Assembly (NCBI RefSeq): GCF_030445035.2
Contig: NC_080701.1
Coordinates: 26,504,798-26,568,797 of the forward strand
From: Dasypus novemcinctus
Lineage: Eukaryota > Chordata > Mammalia > Cingulata > Dasypodidae
DNA length: 64,000 nt
Direction of reading: 5' to 3'
The notes beneath the pieces are model-generated. The model was not told the DNA's origin, ran no database searches, and saw only the letters and a program-made list of their open reading frames with translations. Shown here one piece after another: positions 46,821-57,535 of the stretch. Both the position numbers and the translations under genes were made by a program. Numbering within the stretch: the first letter of the stretch is position 1; every line of letters starts with the position of its first letter.

Positions 46821-47570
46821 TGATCACTGGTTTTAATTTTCTCTTTTCTCCTTTTATACATTTTTCAGACTTTCCTACAGCAGCGACGGATCGTTTTATA
46901 ATACCATTTATATTTTATTTTCATACAAAGCAATTTCCTGGAATTACAGTTCAGTTTGAACCCCAGGAGGTTAGCTTGTCAAATAAAACACTGCGCATGT
47001 CATTTTTCCCTTTCTCAGGCAGAACTGTCAATTTCTCAGATACAGGTCGCCCTGTTACCATGGCAGTTGCGTTGCTCATTATCCAGGTCTAGCACATCTC
47101 CCGTGTCTGTGGTCTTCCCATCACATTGGCTCTTACCTCAAAAGACAGGGGAATAAAAAGAAACTATCTTTCTATTTTGGTCCAAATCTGCTGAGATGTT
47201 TTGTATAGAAAGCTAAAATAAGACTTCCGTATCATCGACATGTTTCATTCCAGGAAAACCCCACTGCAGTTGAATTCACTGCCTTCTCACAGCTAGCTTT
47301 TGCCAGTAAGTGTAACACAGACATCGCCATATAAAATACGTCATGTATGCAATAACTATTCTTTTGCACATGAACGTGCACAAGGGCAGTCTTCAATGTT
47401 GTATCCCCACACACCATCGTAGAGGTGTTCATTCAAAACCGGACTCCTATTTTTCCCCTTCTAGGGCAAGGATTCCAGAGACACAAAATGGAAAGACAGA
47501 CAACCTGTTTCCAGGCCTTCCCGTAAGAAGTCCCCCGGGAGGTCACTCTGAGACACCCCCATTTCTCCTT
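46821..47570. other. Upstream flank of POLB, no recognised element
   Basis: Nothing recognisable as a repeat or exon. Base composition rises to GC-rich from about 47560, where the CpG island begins. Confidence 0.5.
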
Positions 47571-47735
47571 TGCTCCCTCCACGCTCAGGGCGCGCTCCCT
47601 CCTCCACATCCCACGTGCTCCAGCGCCTCCGGGAGGAGGCGGAGCCTCGGTGGCCCCGCCCCCGGCCCCGCGCCGCCCCGCCCCCGGCCCCCGCGCCCCC
47701 CCCGCCCCGCCGCGCGCGGCCCCGCCCCAGGCGCG

Positions 47736-47743
47736 TGACGTCA
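47736..47743. promoter_or_regulatory. POLB: Perfect CRE (TGACGTCA)
   Basis: A full palindromic TGACGTCA, 8 bp downstream of the last GC box and 163 bp before the ATG. CREB/ATF binding to this element mediates POLB induction after DNA damage in other mammals (established for the human promoter). One flanking base differs from the GTGACGTCAC palindrome I recall in human. Confidence 0.92.
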
Positions 47744-47905
47744 GCACGCGCGCCGCGCCCCCTGTCAGAGGCGGCCATTGTTCAGCAGGTCGCTCTGGCT
47801 GCGCTCGGGCTGTGCGGGTGCTGCCCCCTGCTCAGCCCCCGGCCCCTCCTCAGCGTTGGGAGCTGGCGCGAGTTCCAGGCTCTGAGGACCCGGGCGCAGG
47901 CCACC

Positions 47906-47966
47906 ATGAGCAAACGGAAGGCGCCCCAGGAGACCCTCAACGGGGGCATCACTGACATGCTCACGG
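47906..47966 (+). CDS. POLB: POLB exon 1 coding part (residues 1-20)
   Basis: The ATG at 47906 is in a full Kozak context (GCCACCATGA). It reads MSKRKAPQETLNGGITDMLT plus one base that begins Glu21. The donor is G|GTTCGC, a weak match to consensus beyond GT. The basic N-terminus includes a nuclear import signal in other mammals. Confidence 0.96.
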
Positions 47967-48272
47967 GTTCGCACCGCTGCGGGCTTGCCTCTGCTTTTCC
48001 CCCAGCCTCTCCCTTCCTTCTGTCCCGCCGGGACGGCACGCTGGGTGGGGTCGGCGCGCGGCCCCCAAGCCGCTCGTCGAGGGTCCCCTTGCGCGCGGAT
48101 CGCCCCCCGGTGCTCGTGGCGGGTTGTCAGGCGCGCCGGCGGTGCCCGGGCTGCGCCCGGCTCGGCCCGCGGGGAAGCCGGGGGTCGCTGCCCACGTCCC
48201 TTTCCAGGAAACGCAGCGCCCGTTGGTTTGCTCGTGGTTCTTGTTCACTCCAGCCTCTCGTTTGCCTTTCAG

Positions 48273-48330
48273 AACTCGCAAACTTTGAGAAGAACGTGAA
48301 CCAGGCTATCCACAAGTACAATGCTTACAG
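48273..48330 (+). CDS. POLB: POLB exon 2 (residues 21-40)
   Basis: The acceptor GCCTTTCAG ends at 48272 and the donor TACAG|GTGGGA follows 48330. It reads ELANFEKNVNQAIHKYNAY plus a split Arg. It encodes lyase-domain helices carrying Lys35 and Tyr39. At 58 bp its omission shifts the frame; a 58-bp exon-2-skipped transcript is well known in human. Confidence 0.97.
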
Positions 48331-50704
48331 GTGGGACGGCGCCGCCTTCCAGGGAGCATGCGTGCTGGGACGCCCGGGCTTAGTGTGGCAACTGGCAGAG
48401 CTGAAGGTCCCGGGATATCGGGACCGTCTGCAAGGGGGCAAAGGGGGAGAACCGAGGGCGTGCACTCTGTGGTGGTAATGCTTCTGAAGAAATTTAGGAT
48501 CAGTTCTGTTCAATTCCCGGTGCTGATTAGCTAGTACCCATTTTTTTCTCCCCACCATCAAATGTGAATTACTAGAAACGCGGTATGATTTTTAAACCAT
48601 AATGAAAGACGATGGAAGAGGTCTGTGCTGTGAAATAGGTGTAGTTCAAGGAGATGTCTTTTCATCTGACTGGTCTGTGACTGAGCCTGTCGTGCCTTCA
48701 TTTAATCCCATCTTGTCCATTGTACCAGGAACTTGTCTTTAACGTTGTTCTCACATCCACTTGCTTCTGCTCCCCAGTCTGTAAACACGTACAAGTCTTT
48801 CTCCGTATAAGTAAAAACAAAACAATCTTCTTAACTTCCTACTAGCCGGCACCTTATCTGTTCCCTCTACTTTAGAGTTAACCTTCCTGAAGAATAATCT
48901 GTGTTCATTGCCTGGACTTCCTCATCCTTAGTCATTCCTTCACTCATTGCAGTATCATTTCCATCCTACCATTCCTCTGAAAATGCTCTTACCTGCACAT
49001 CTCATCTTTTTGGACTCTTGGTGTCTTTCACCACTAGGTCATTCCAAGGAGGTGTTTCTTTTGGTTTACATGATGGCACTCCTTTCTATTCTTGCACCTC
49101 TTCTGTCTTACCTCTTAATAAGATAAGATAACCTGCCATTAGCCCTCTTTTCTCACTTTCCTGCTTTCCCTGGCAGTCTTACTTGGCTTTGTATACCACT
49201 TACATCAGTGACTCCAAATCTGTATCTCAGTAGGATTTCTCCCGATTTTTAGCCCTTTATTCCCTTTTTTTCTACCCTCTCAAAACCCAACTCATCTCCC
49301 TCCTTTCCTTCCCATTCAACATATTCAATACTAAATATTCCTCATCCTTTTCTTCCTTCTTGTGATTTCCTATGTAGATAGCACTACCGTCCACACATTT
49401 GAGCAGCTAGAAACCAGAGAAATATTTGACCCTGTTCTCTATTTGGGTCACAGCAGGCTTTAAAGAGGAGGTGTTTAGTATTGAAGGAGTTCATTAGGGG
49501 TAAGTAGGAGGAAGAACAATCTAGACAAAGGAAACAAAATATGCCAAGGCATGGAGACATGAAGGGCTATGACATTTTCTGGAAAGTCAGTATTCGGTTT
49601 TCTTAAGGGGTATGATCTGAGTGGGAAATAAATCTGGAAAGGTAGGTGACTCCTGCACGTTCCTGCACATCCCAACCCAAATACATTTCTCTTGATAGTG
49701 CGTAGGTGACCTTTTGAAAACAGCTGTCTGATCTTGTCAGTTCTCTCACATCATCAAATTAAATATTTATTCTTTACTAAAGCCTGAATGCATTGTGGCA
49801 TATGAAAGACCTTTCATGATCTAATTCTTCCCTTTCAGGCTTTGCCATACGGCACCAATTGCCTGGAACTACTTGCCTTTTCTGAAACAATTCCCTCCAC
49901 AAACTGTCTTCAGTCTCCCTTTTCAGACTCCTCATCAGCGATATACAGATAGAGAAGTTAAAATTCAAATCTAAAGAGTTCACATGGTAGAACAGAATGA
50001 TAAACTAAAACTCCAAAGACTATCCAATATTTATGTTACGCTTAGAAGTATTATCACTTTTTTTTTTAATGAGCATCAGCTCTAGACTACAGTTAACATT
50101 GAGATTTTATAAACCAGATGCCATCAGTGAACTCCTAGAGTGTACCAATCTGTCACCAGATGACTGAGCTGTATGTGTGAGAAGACTGGCAAGAATCACA
50201 AGTAACTGCTTTATGCTGAAGTGAAATGGAAGCAATGATAAAAAGAATAACTGGCATAAGAACATAATGGAATGCAATTTTAAAGCAAGAATTTTTAAAA
50301 ATAGCCATACATCAGCTTAGGTCTCGTATCTAGTAGTCTGAAGATGATGACACATTATGTGAAAGAAAGTTATGAACAATTTCTAAAAACTGGCTATTAA
50401 AAAAAAATAAAGACCCACTGATTCCCAAATATGAAAGGCTGCTGGTCTCCTGAATCTCTGAAGCTTTACATATACAGTTTAAATCGTAGTATCCTCGAGT
50501 GTGAGGATTTTAAAGATACTTAAGATTTTAGAGATATATTAATAGAAGGTGAACTTTCAGCTCTCTGAGTTTTAAATTTTACATGGAGGTGGAAAATTAG
50601 TTATCTGGTTAAAGTTTAAGTGGTATTTGTGTATTCCAATTTTAGAAAAATTAAGACCTTGCTGGGTTTCTAATTGGTTTCTTCTTTTTTTTTTTATCTT
50701 ATAG
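48331..50704. other. POLB intron 2
   Basis: About 48890-49440 is pyrimidine-rich and may be an old LINE (L2/CR1-like) fragment, low confidence. No other element, RNA or exon is recognised. The intron ends in a T-rich tract and CTTATAG at 50704. Confidence 0.45.
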
Positions 50705-50771
50705 AAAAGCAGCATCTGTGATAGCAAAGTACCCACACAAAATAAAGAGCGGAGCAGAAGCTAAGAAATTG
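50705..50771 (+). CDS. POLB: POLB exon 3 (residues 40-62)
   Basis: The acceptor TCTTATAG ends at 50704 and the donor TTG|GTAAGT follows 50771. It reads [22 protein letters not shown] after the split Arg40. It contains Lys60 and leads into HhH motif 1. Identical to the human residues I recall. Confidence 0.97.
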
Positions 50772-50989
50772 GTAAGTTTAGTGAGCAAGTTGTTTAAAAA
50801 TTTCACGATGTACAAATTTGGTGGGTTCTCACAAAACTAAACTCACCTCTCTGAAGCTTCCTTGAACCACACAGGCAGATTTCATGACTTCTCCTTTCTT
50901 GGAATAATATTAATATTGTTTCAGGCATACTTTTTAAAGCCCCAAAGTGTTTTCATTTGGTGTGGATTAACATTTTAAAAATATATATA

Positions 50990-51068
50990 GGGATGTGGAT
51001 GTAGCTCAGTGGTTGAGTACCTGCTTCCCATGTACGAGGTCCTGGGTTCAGTCCTCAGTACCACTAAA
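50990..51068 (+). repeat. tRNA-Ala-like SINE monomer in POLB intron 3
   Basis: Head GGATGTGGATGTAGCTCAGTGG, then GAGTACCTGCTTCCCATGTACG and B box GGGTTCAGTCC, ending AGTACCAC. The A box (TAGCTCAGTGG) is intact and the B box nearly so. It has no CCA-ready acceptor pairing typical of a working tRNA gene and matches the other monomers here. Confidence 0.82.
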
Positions 51069-51431
51069 ATTCACACAATTTTCTTTCTCTACTCCTGTCA
51101 TATTCACTTCTACTCACTCTCAGAATGGATTTCAGCTTGAGTATTAGTCCTCAAAAGAAGATGGTGACAGAGTGGTACTAGCATATCTGGTCCCTAACTA
51201 TTTTTCCCCAATCCCAGGGTAAAGGAATTTATGTGCATTAGTGAGAACAAGTGTTCCCCAAAGAGATCTTAGCTACTAATAAGCACCGGACTAAGCCCCT
51301 TTGTATATTATGGCATTTAGCCCTGCTCTCTGTAATTTCCATGAAACTCTGTGTGTTATTGGTTGCATGGTTTCCAGAGGGTCACAACCCTTGGTAATTT
51401 GTAATAATGTCATTAAGAATATCCTAGGAAT

Positions 51432-51588
51432 AATTACTAGTATAATTATAAAAATGTGATTTTGTCAATTGTAACAAGTGTTGCACTCCAATGCAAGGTG
51501 TTTATTATAGGGCAATATATGGGAATCCTGTATTTTATGCATGATTTTTCTGTAAACCACAACTTGTCTAATAAAAATGAAAACAGAG
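51432..51588 (+). mobile_element. Short L1 3'-end insertion
   Basis: 157 bp of the L1 3'UTR type ending GGGAATCCTGTATTTTATGC ... GTAAACCACAACTTG. The 12-mer TATCCTAGGAAT flanks it at 51420-51431 and 51589-51600. Confidence 0.85.
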
Positions 51589-51600
51589 TATCCTAGGAAT

Positions 51601-52850
51601 GTCTACCCATTGCTGTTCAGATTACTCTCTCATCTAAATCTCACTGAAAGATTCTAAATTCCTCATAATTAAGGAAGCTTATTCATCTTTATGTTGTTAG
51701 TCCTGAATACAGTGCCAAACTGACATGGCTCTTTAATAATCCTGTTCCTTCCGTTTTTCTTTACTCATTTGTGTTTCACAAAGTACCTCTGGTATATAAT
51801 GTTTTATTGTTCTTAGCTTTATCATGAGAGCCTTGAGAATATTAACTACAACTGTCCTTTTTCATATTTCCTTTATATGTTTACAGTACCATAAATCTTG
51901 TATATCTTATGATTCAGTGAAAATCATTCATAGTAATCATGTGCCACATCTTAATCTCGAATTTATTACTTTATATAAATCTGGTATATAGGTTAAAAAA
52001 GCTTTGTGCCATCATGTAAATCCTCCCCAAATAGACTAGCAAAGCAAGTTATAAACATAAACACACTACATTTTACTTTAATTCTGAGTTTCTATCTTGG
52101 TGAAATTATCCAGTGTTAACCATCAAGAACCATTCCCACTTGCAATCTGTTCTCCCTTTCCCAACTGGGATTGCCATTGAACCTCCTTTTTTATGTTTCT
52201 TGCAAATAGCCTGCTTATATGTTAGAGGCAGACTTCTGGCAAACTCTGACATACTTCATCCCAAATCTGAGCTTATGGTATATCCCTAAAGTGAACCCCA
52301 AAGTACCCCAAACTCCTTTTGCATAAGACTGGATTTGACATAAAAATCTCATCATTATTCCTTATCACTATTATTTTAAGAGTCACAGACCTATTAATCT
52401 AGCCCATATGAGAACTTCTCAATAATTCCAGAAGTCTAAAATTTCTAGGATGAGTTATTTGCCTTTTACTCTTTAATGTTAGATGTAGAGAATAAACCAG
52501 GTCTAAAGTGACTCAAGTAAGTATTTTGTTGAAGTGAAACTGTTGTAGCCTATTTTAGTGCCATAAAGGAAATAAGTTACTTTTCTTTTTGTCTTCTAAT
52601 ACAGGAAATGAGAAACTTGAGCAGTTCCCCTTTTCTATTTTATTCTACCACTTAAGTACTTCGTTCATTTCTATCTGGTAATTGCTATTTTAAAAACATG
52701 AATATGCATTCAGTAGTTGTGGGACATTTATTAAACATTAAATTAAGAATATGGAAGGATGAACTTAGGGCTAAGAGACAATAGGAAATAATTGGCACAT
52801 AAGTTAATATGCATGTTGAACATTTAACTAAAAGGACCTCGTAAACATGA
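51601..52850. other. POLB intron 3, AT-rich, unassigned
   Basis: No element, exon or RNA is recognised in this stretch. Confidence 0.45.
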
Positions 52851-53730
52851 GAAAAGGTCATCTTCACTAATCGTCAAAGTTACAAATTAAGATAAGACGC
52901 TGTATAGTTCTTCTTAGTTATCAGAGATAACTACGTGCTGGTGAAGTGTTGGTTGGTCCCACCTTTCTGAAGGATGATTTGGCAGAATGTATATATCTTT
53001 TGACCCAACGATTCCACTTTAAGGAATTTGTCCTAAGGAAACTACTAGAGATAGGTGTGTTCAAGATTCATTAGTTCATAATTTTTGCTGACCCGGTTCT
53101 CATCCAGGTATTTGGGATAAAGCAGTGAAAAGCCATGATCTCTGTTCTCTTAGGGCTTGTATTCTAGAGCAGTTGTGCCCATTATGATAGCCATGAGCCA
53201 CAAATGGCTGTTGGCCACTTCAAATGTGGCAAGTGCAACTGAGGAACTAATTTAAATTTAAATTGTAACCTGTGGCTGGTGATTACCAGGTTGGACTGTG
53301 CAGTTCTTAAAGTGTGGTACCTAGGCCAGCATCAGCACCACCTGAGAACTTTCTAGAAATGCAGGTTCTCAACTCCACCCCAGATGTACAGAGTCAGAAA
53401 CTCTGGGCTGGGACTCAGCATTCTGTGTTTTAATAAGCCCCCAGATGATGCTGATTCATGCAAAAGTTCAGTAACCTGTGTTCTACAGGAAGTTAATAAC
53501 AGCATTATTATAGTATCAAATAATTGGAAATCACTTAAATATTAAGCTGTAGGGTATAAATTATTAACGTGATATATTCTTAAAATGGTATATTTATAAA
53601 GCTGTCTAAGATATTGTAGTTGTATGTTTATACTGATATGGAAAATTGGTCACCATGTATTGTTAAGGAAGAAAAAAAGTATGTATAAGCAGAAAAGTCA
53701 AGTAATATATACCAAATGTTAAGCATTGAG
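52850..53730 (+). mobile_element. Old L1 3' fragment, interrupted by DNA transposon pieces
   Basis: Left part 52850-53150 (TTTTGACCCAACGATTCCAC) and right part 53486-53730 (AATAATTGGAAATCACTTAAAT ... GTTAAGGAAG) keep L1 order on the + strand. The gap holds a hAT-like fragment (53150-53290) and a MER5A-like element. Confidence 0.65.
53293..53485. mobile_element. MER5A-like non-autonomous hAT transposon
   Basis: CATCAGCACCACCTGAGAACTT, then ATGCAGGTTCTCAACTCC, AGAAACTCTGGGCTGGGAC and CCAGATGATGCTGATTCATG are recognisable MER5A blocks in order. It lies within an older L1 and is too small to code. Confidence 0.78.
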
Positions 53731-54056
53731 ATTACAGGTGATTTTAATTTTCAGGCTAATGACATTAAGTAATTTTAATATTCTTTATGCAGCTGTATTT
53801 TTTAATTTTTCTACAGCATTAATTCAAAAGATCAAGAATCATTAGAATAATTTTATTAGGGCTCCTTTTTTGTCAGTCATTTAAGCATTTGCCTCTGGGA
53901 AATATATTTTTATTGGGTTCAATTTTCTGTGTCATTTGTTTTAAAATTTGTCATCTGATGATCATTTGTCATTAATTTCCTAGTTTTTACTTTATTTTCT
54001 AGTGTATGATAAGCATTATGTTTATATGACTTTCATGTTTTTAATTTCCATTATAG

Positions 54057-54131
54057 CCTGGAGTAGGAACAAAAATTGCCGAAAAGATTGATGAGTTTTT
54101 AGCGACTGGAAAATTGCGTAAACTGGAAAAG
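54057..54131 (+). CDS. POLB: POLB exon 4 (residues 63-87, HhH 1 and lyase Lys72)
   Basis: The acceptor CCATTATAG ends at 54056 and the donor AAG|GTAAAA follows 54131. It reads PGVGTKIAEKIDEFLATGK then LRKLEK. PGVGTKIAEK is the first helix-hairpin-helix; its last Lys is Lys72, the Schiff-base nucleophile of dRP lyase. Identical to the human residues I recall. Confidence 0.98.
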
Positions 54132-54770
54132 GTAAAACATTAACCTATTTGTTTACTTATTTGATTATAGTGTCTGCCTTTATGGCAACTATCGTGTAGC
54201 ACTAATGCAGGGTGATTGATGTCACATACTCTAATGAGACTTGGGAGAAAGAAGGTGAGTGGAGTTTATAGCTTCAACTGTTCTATTTTTTAAAATTTGA
54301 ATATTGTTGCTGTAAAATGTTCAGTTATTTTATGTGGCATTTAGGAGACTGTTGGCATGTATGGTAGAATTAACTCCTTATTTTCAGTACCATTCATAAA
54401 AGAGATTATAATCTTTAAAAGATAATTATATTTTAGAATTGCTAAATGCTTTAAACCCTCTCAAGCATTTTTATGGTTTTATTTCACCATGGTGATAGTA
54501 ATTGTATCACTTCTGGTCTTTTATGAATAGACCTTTTAAAAGTATTGGATAAGTTAGAATATGAGACCTTCAGGGGCTCTGTTCATTTGTCTATAAATGA
54601 CAAATTGTCTATAAATGACAACTACCTAGCTTATGTATAAAACATCTGGATGGGTTATCCAGACAAATATAAATGGCTCGTGGTGTCTCTTAGCAGACTA
54701 GTATATTTTAAATAAGATCATTTGCATCCTCAAAGCATTCCTACATCTTAGTTAGATTTTTTTCTTAAAG

Positions 54771-54829
54771 ATTCGGCAGGATGATACAAGTTCATCCATC
54801 AACTTCCTGACTCGAGTTACTGGCATTGG
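54771..54829 (+). CDS. POLB: POLB exon 5 (residues 88-107, HhH 2 start)
   Basis: The acceptor TTTCTTAAAG ends at 54770 and the donor TTGG|GTAAGA follows 54829. It reads IRQDDTSSSINFLTRVTGI plus a split Gly107. Thr101, Val103 and Ile106, which bind a metal at the second HhH, are kept; residue 104 is Thr where human has Ser. Confidence 0.97.
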
Positions 54830-54904
54830 GTAAGAACTTTTTTAAGCAGACATAATAGTATGGTTGGTTTTATTTTTTATGTCAGTCAAACTAAATTATA
54901 TACT

Positions 54905-55207
54905 GTTTCCCTTCAAAACTCTCCACTTCTGTGCCTTTGCCCAAACAACTCACTCTTCCTCAGCTTCTGTGTCCCGCTTAAGACAAGTGTCACCTTCATG
55001 AATCCATTTTGATTCTCCAGCCAGAAATAACCTCTCCATCCTCTGTCCTCTCAACTCCACTAATGCTTGCTCTGTGTACATCTTATCGCTCTTTCCAAGT
55101 TGTGCTTCTTTTGCCTGTCTGAGCCTGGTTTTTATTTATCTTAAGCATTTTAGCTCTTTTTCCATAGCACCTAGCATAGTATCTTATGAGCCTGGAATAG
55201 GCACCCA
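54905..55207 (+). repeat. L2-like fragment
   Basis: CTTCTGTGCCTTTGCCC, then CCTGTCTGAGCCTGG and TAGCACCTAGCATAGTATC match the 3' region of L2 in the sense orientation. Diverged. Confidence 0.6.
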
Positions 55208-55210
55208 AGA

Positions 55211-55302
55211 TTTTTTTTTTTTTTTAGGAGGAATCGGGGGTTGAACCCAGGACTCATACATGGGAAGCAGGCATTCAACCACTGAGTGACATCTGCTCCC
55301 CA
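55211..55302 (-). repeat. tRNA-Ala-like SINE monomer
   Basis: A T-run of 15 followed by AGGAGGAATCGGGGGTTG and ending CATCTGCTCCCC. It is antisense in POLB intron 5. The T-run plus AG (55226-55227) mimics a 3' splice site. Confidence 0.82.
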
Positions 55303-55312
55303 GTGAAAGTTG

Positions 55313-55408
55313 TTTTTTTGTTTGTTTTTAGCAGGTACTGGGGATCAAATCTGGGACCTTGTATATGGGAAGCAGGCGGTCAACCACTTGAGCTACATCT
55401 GCTCCCCT
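55313..55408 (-). repeat. tRNA-Ala-like SINE monomer, second in a row
   Basis: A T-rich start, then AGCAGGTACTGGGGATC and the head GAGCTACATCTGCTCCCC. It lies only ~10 bp from the previous copy in the same orientation. Confidence 0.82.
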
Positions 55409-55416
55409 AAGCACTT

Positions 55417-55802
55417 TTTAAAATTTCTCGTCCCTTCCCCCTCTATTCCCTCTCCCCCTCCCCCAAGTTGTCTGCTTTCTCTGTCCATTCACTGTGTGTT
55501 CTTCTGTATCCACTTGTATTCTCATCAGCGACACTGGGAATCTGTGTCTTTTTTCGTTGCGCCATCTTGCTGCATCAGCTCTCTGTGTGTGCGGCGCCAT
55601 TCCTGGGTAGGCTGCACTTTTTTCACTTTGCGTGTGGGGATCCCTATGTGGGGGACACCCCTGCGTGGCAGGGCACTCCTTGTGCGCATCAGCGCTGCGC
55701 GTGGGTCAGCTCACCACATGGGTCAGGAGGCCCTGGGTTTGAACCCTGGACCTCCCATGTGGTAGGCAGATGCTCTATCCATTGAGCCAAATCTGCTTCT
55801 CA
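55417..55802 (-). repeat. DAS-type SINE, third in a row
   Basis: The reversed tail AAATTTCTCGTCCCTTCC is on the left and the reversed head GAGCCAAATCTGCTTCTC on the right. The flanks CTAAGCACTTTTT (near 55407) and CTAAGCATTTTTT (near 55803) form its target duplication. Confidence 0.88.
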
Positions 55803-56639
55803 CTAAGCATTTTTTAATGAAGGAATTTTTATCTTATAATTTAAACTAGCACCAAAGTGGGGTTTCTTTGGCACTGGACAAAGTAAAGATTAACATTGAA
55901 ATATTAAGCTGTAATGCTTTAATTATCTCTCATCTTTATGAAATGGGTCATTCCTTTGAATATATCTTTCTGGACCCCTTAACTGGCAATATTTTCAATG
56001 AAATGTATTCTATAATATGCTTAATTCTTAAACCCAGCATCCTTACAATGAGCATGATTCTTTGGGGACCCAAGGTCATTATAGAAGTTATAAAGAGAGC
56101 AAGTGAGATAACTGTGGCAGAGGCAGTATTAGAACCCAAGTCTCCTGACTCCCAGTTCACTTCTGTTCTATGCCACAATTCCTTCCTGGCGTGAACAGCA
56201 GTCACTATACCACATTATAATATTGTTTGCGCAGGTTGCTGAATTGTATAGATATATTTGTCTCAAAACACTATGGCCCCAGACTTTTGTGCTTTGTATG
56301 TGTATGAGTGTTTCTTTTTCTCTGCTTCCATCTTATTATGCTTTCAATCGATAGAGGACGGGAAGAGTCAGGAGATCTGGGCACTGGTCCCAGTGCTTCA
56401 CCAGCTAGATTTGTAACCTTAGCAAGTCACTTCATCTTTCTAGATTTCAGTGTCCTTCCCTGTAAAATAAAAGGGAGCTCAGGGCTAATTTCTAAGGTTC
56501 CTTCTGCCCTGCCATTCTACAAGAGTAACTTCAGTAATTTCTGATGTCCTGATTTATGTATATGAGCACAGCAACAGAGTGATTTTTGACAAACATAAAT
56601 TTTATCACTGCTTTGCTGAAAACCCTCTAATCGGAGAGG

Positions 56640-56985
56640 GAAAGGGAAGAATAGATGCAACATGGGGCCTTTTGGGGACATTGGAATTGTTCAGCATGGC
56701 ATTGTAATAACAGATATAGGCTATTATACATTTTTTTGAAACCTATAAAATTGTGCAGTGCAAAGTGTAAACCATAATGTAAACTATTGACTGTGTTTAG
56801 TAAAAATGCTTCAATATGTGTTCATCAGTTGTAACAAATGTACCATGCTAATGAAAGATGTTGTTAATTGGGAAAAGTGTGGAGGGGGGGAGGGCATAAA
56901 GTATATGAAAATCCCCTATATTTTCAGTGTAACAGTTATGTAATCTAAAGCTTCTTCAAAAATAAAAAATGAGAAAAATAAACAA
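56640..56985 (+). mobile_element. L1 3' end of the '...CATAATGTAAAC' type
   Basis: It contains GTGTAAACCATAATGTAAAC, CAGTTGTAACAAATGTACC and ends ATCTAAAGCTTCTTC plus A-rich sequence. The motif is shared with the tail of the L1 at 33466-37465, not with the 25-kb type. Confidence 0.75.
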
Positions 56986-56989
56986 AACC

Positions 56990-57535
56990 CTCTAATAGTT
57001 TCCCATTCCACTCAGAATTAAACCCATGGCTTAAAAAACCCTATACAATGTGGCCTGCACATCATGCTCAATGGTATCTCGTACTACTCTCTCCATCCTT
57101 TCCATCATTCTAGCCATACTAGTTTTTCTCCTTTCTTGCACAGGCCAAGCTCTGGGCAGCCTTAGGGCCTTTGCATTGATTGTTTCATTTGCCTGACAAG
57201 CTTCCTCCTTTGATCTCCTGGAGGGCTGGCTCCTTGTCATTCAGATCTCAGCTTAAATATCAACCCCCCAAGCCTTCTCTCCTCACTCTAAGAAAGGACC
57301 CAGCCTCTCTGTTATAACCCTTTTTAAATTTATTGCATAGCACAGCACATCTATCTGATATTTTTCTTGTTTATTTGTATATTTACTTTTTGTCTCTCTC
57401 CCCACAAGAATGTAAGTTTCATAAGACCAGGGATCTTATTTGTCTGGTTCTTTGCTATATTTCCAGCACCTAGAAGAGTATCTGATGTATAATAAGCCCT
57501 CAGTAAATCTTAGTTGAGTGAATGAACAGTTTTCA
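56990..57535 (+). repeat. L2 3' end
   Basis: TTCCCATTCCACTCAGAATTAA, CCTTAGGGCCTTTGCATTG, ATTTGCCTGACAAGC, AATGTAAGTTTCATAAGACC and a terminal CAGTAAATCTTAGTTGAGTGAATGAA give most L2 3' landmarks in order. Confidence 0.82.

Larger units (their letters stand above)
47570..48240 (+). promoter_or_regulatory. POLB: CpG island and POLB core promoter
   Basis: GC-rich, CpG-dense sequence covers the first exon and the start of intron 1. Four CCCCGCCCC GC boxes lie at 47654-47662, 47676-47684, 47700-47708 and 47720-47728. A perfect cAMP response element follows at 47736-47743. No TATA box is seen. This matches the known TATA-less, Sp1- and CREB/ATF-driven mammalian POLB promoter. The start site probably lies near 47780-47790 (inferred from the distance between CRE and start in other mammals). 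Confidence 0.88.

Noticed and set aside
47570..48478. 302-codon open frame over the POLB CpG island
   Set aside because: It runs through the promoter, exon 1 in a shifted context and intron 1; its length is explained by high GC content and few stops. The true POLB frame starts at 47906 and splices at 47966.
50990..51068. Possible tRNA-Ala gene
   Set aside because: It matches the other SINE monomers in the window, and paired acceptor-stem ends are imperfect; the SINE explanation is simpler.
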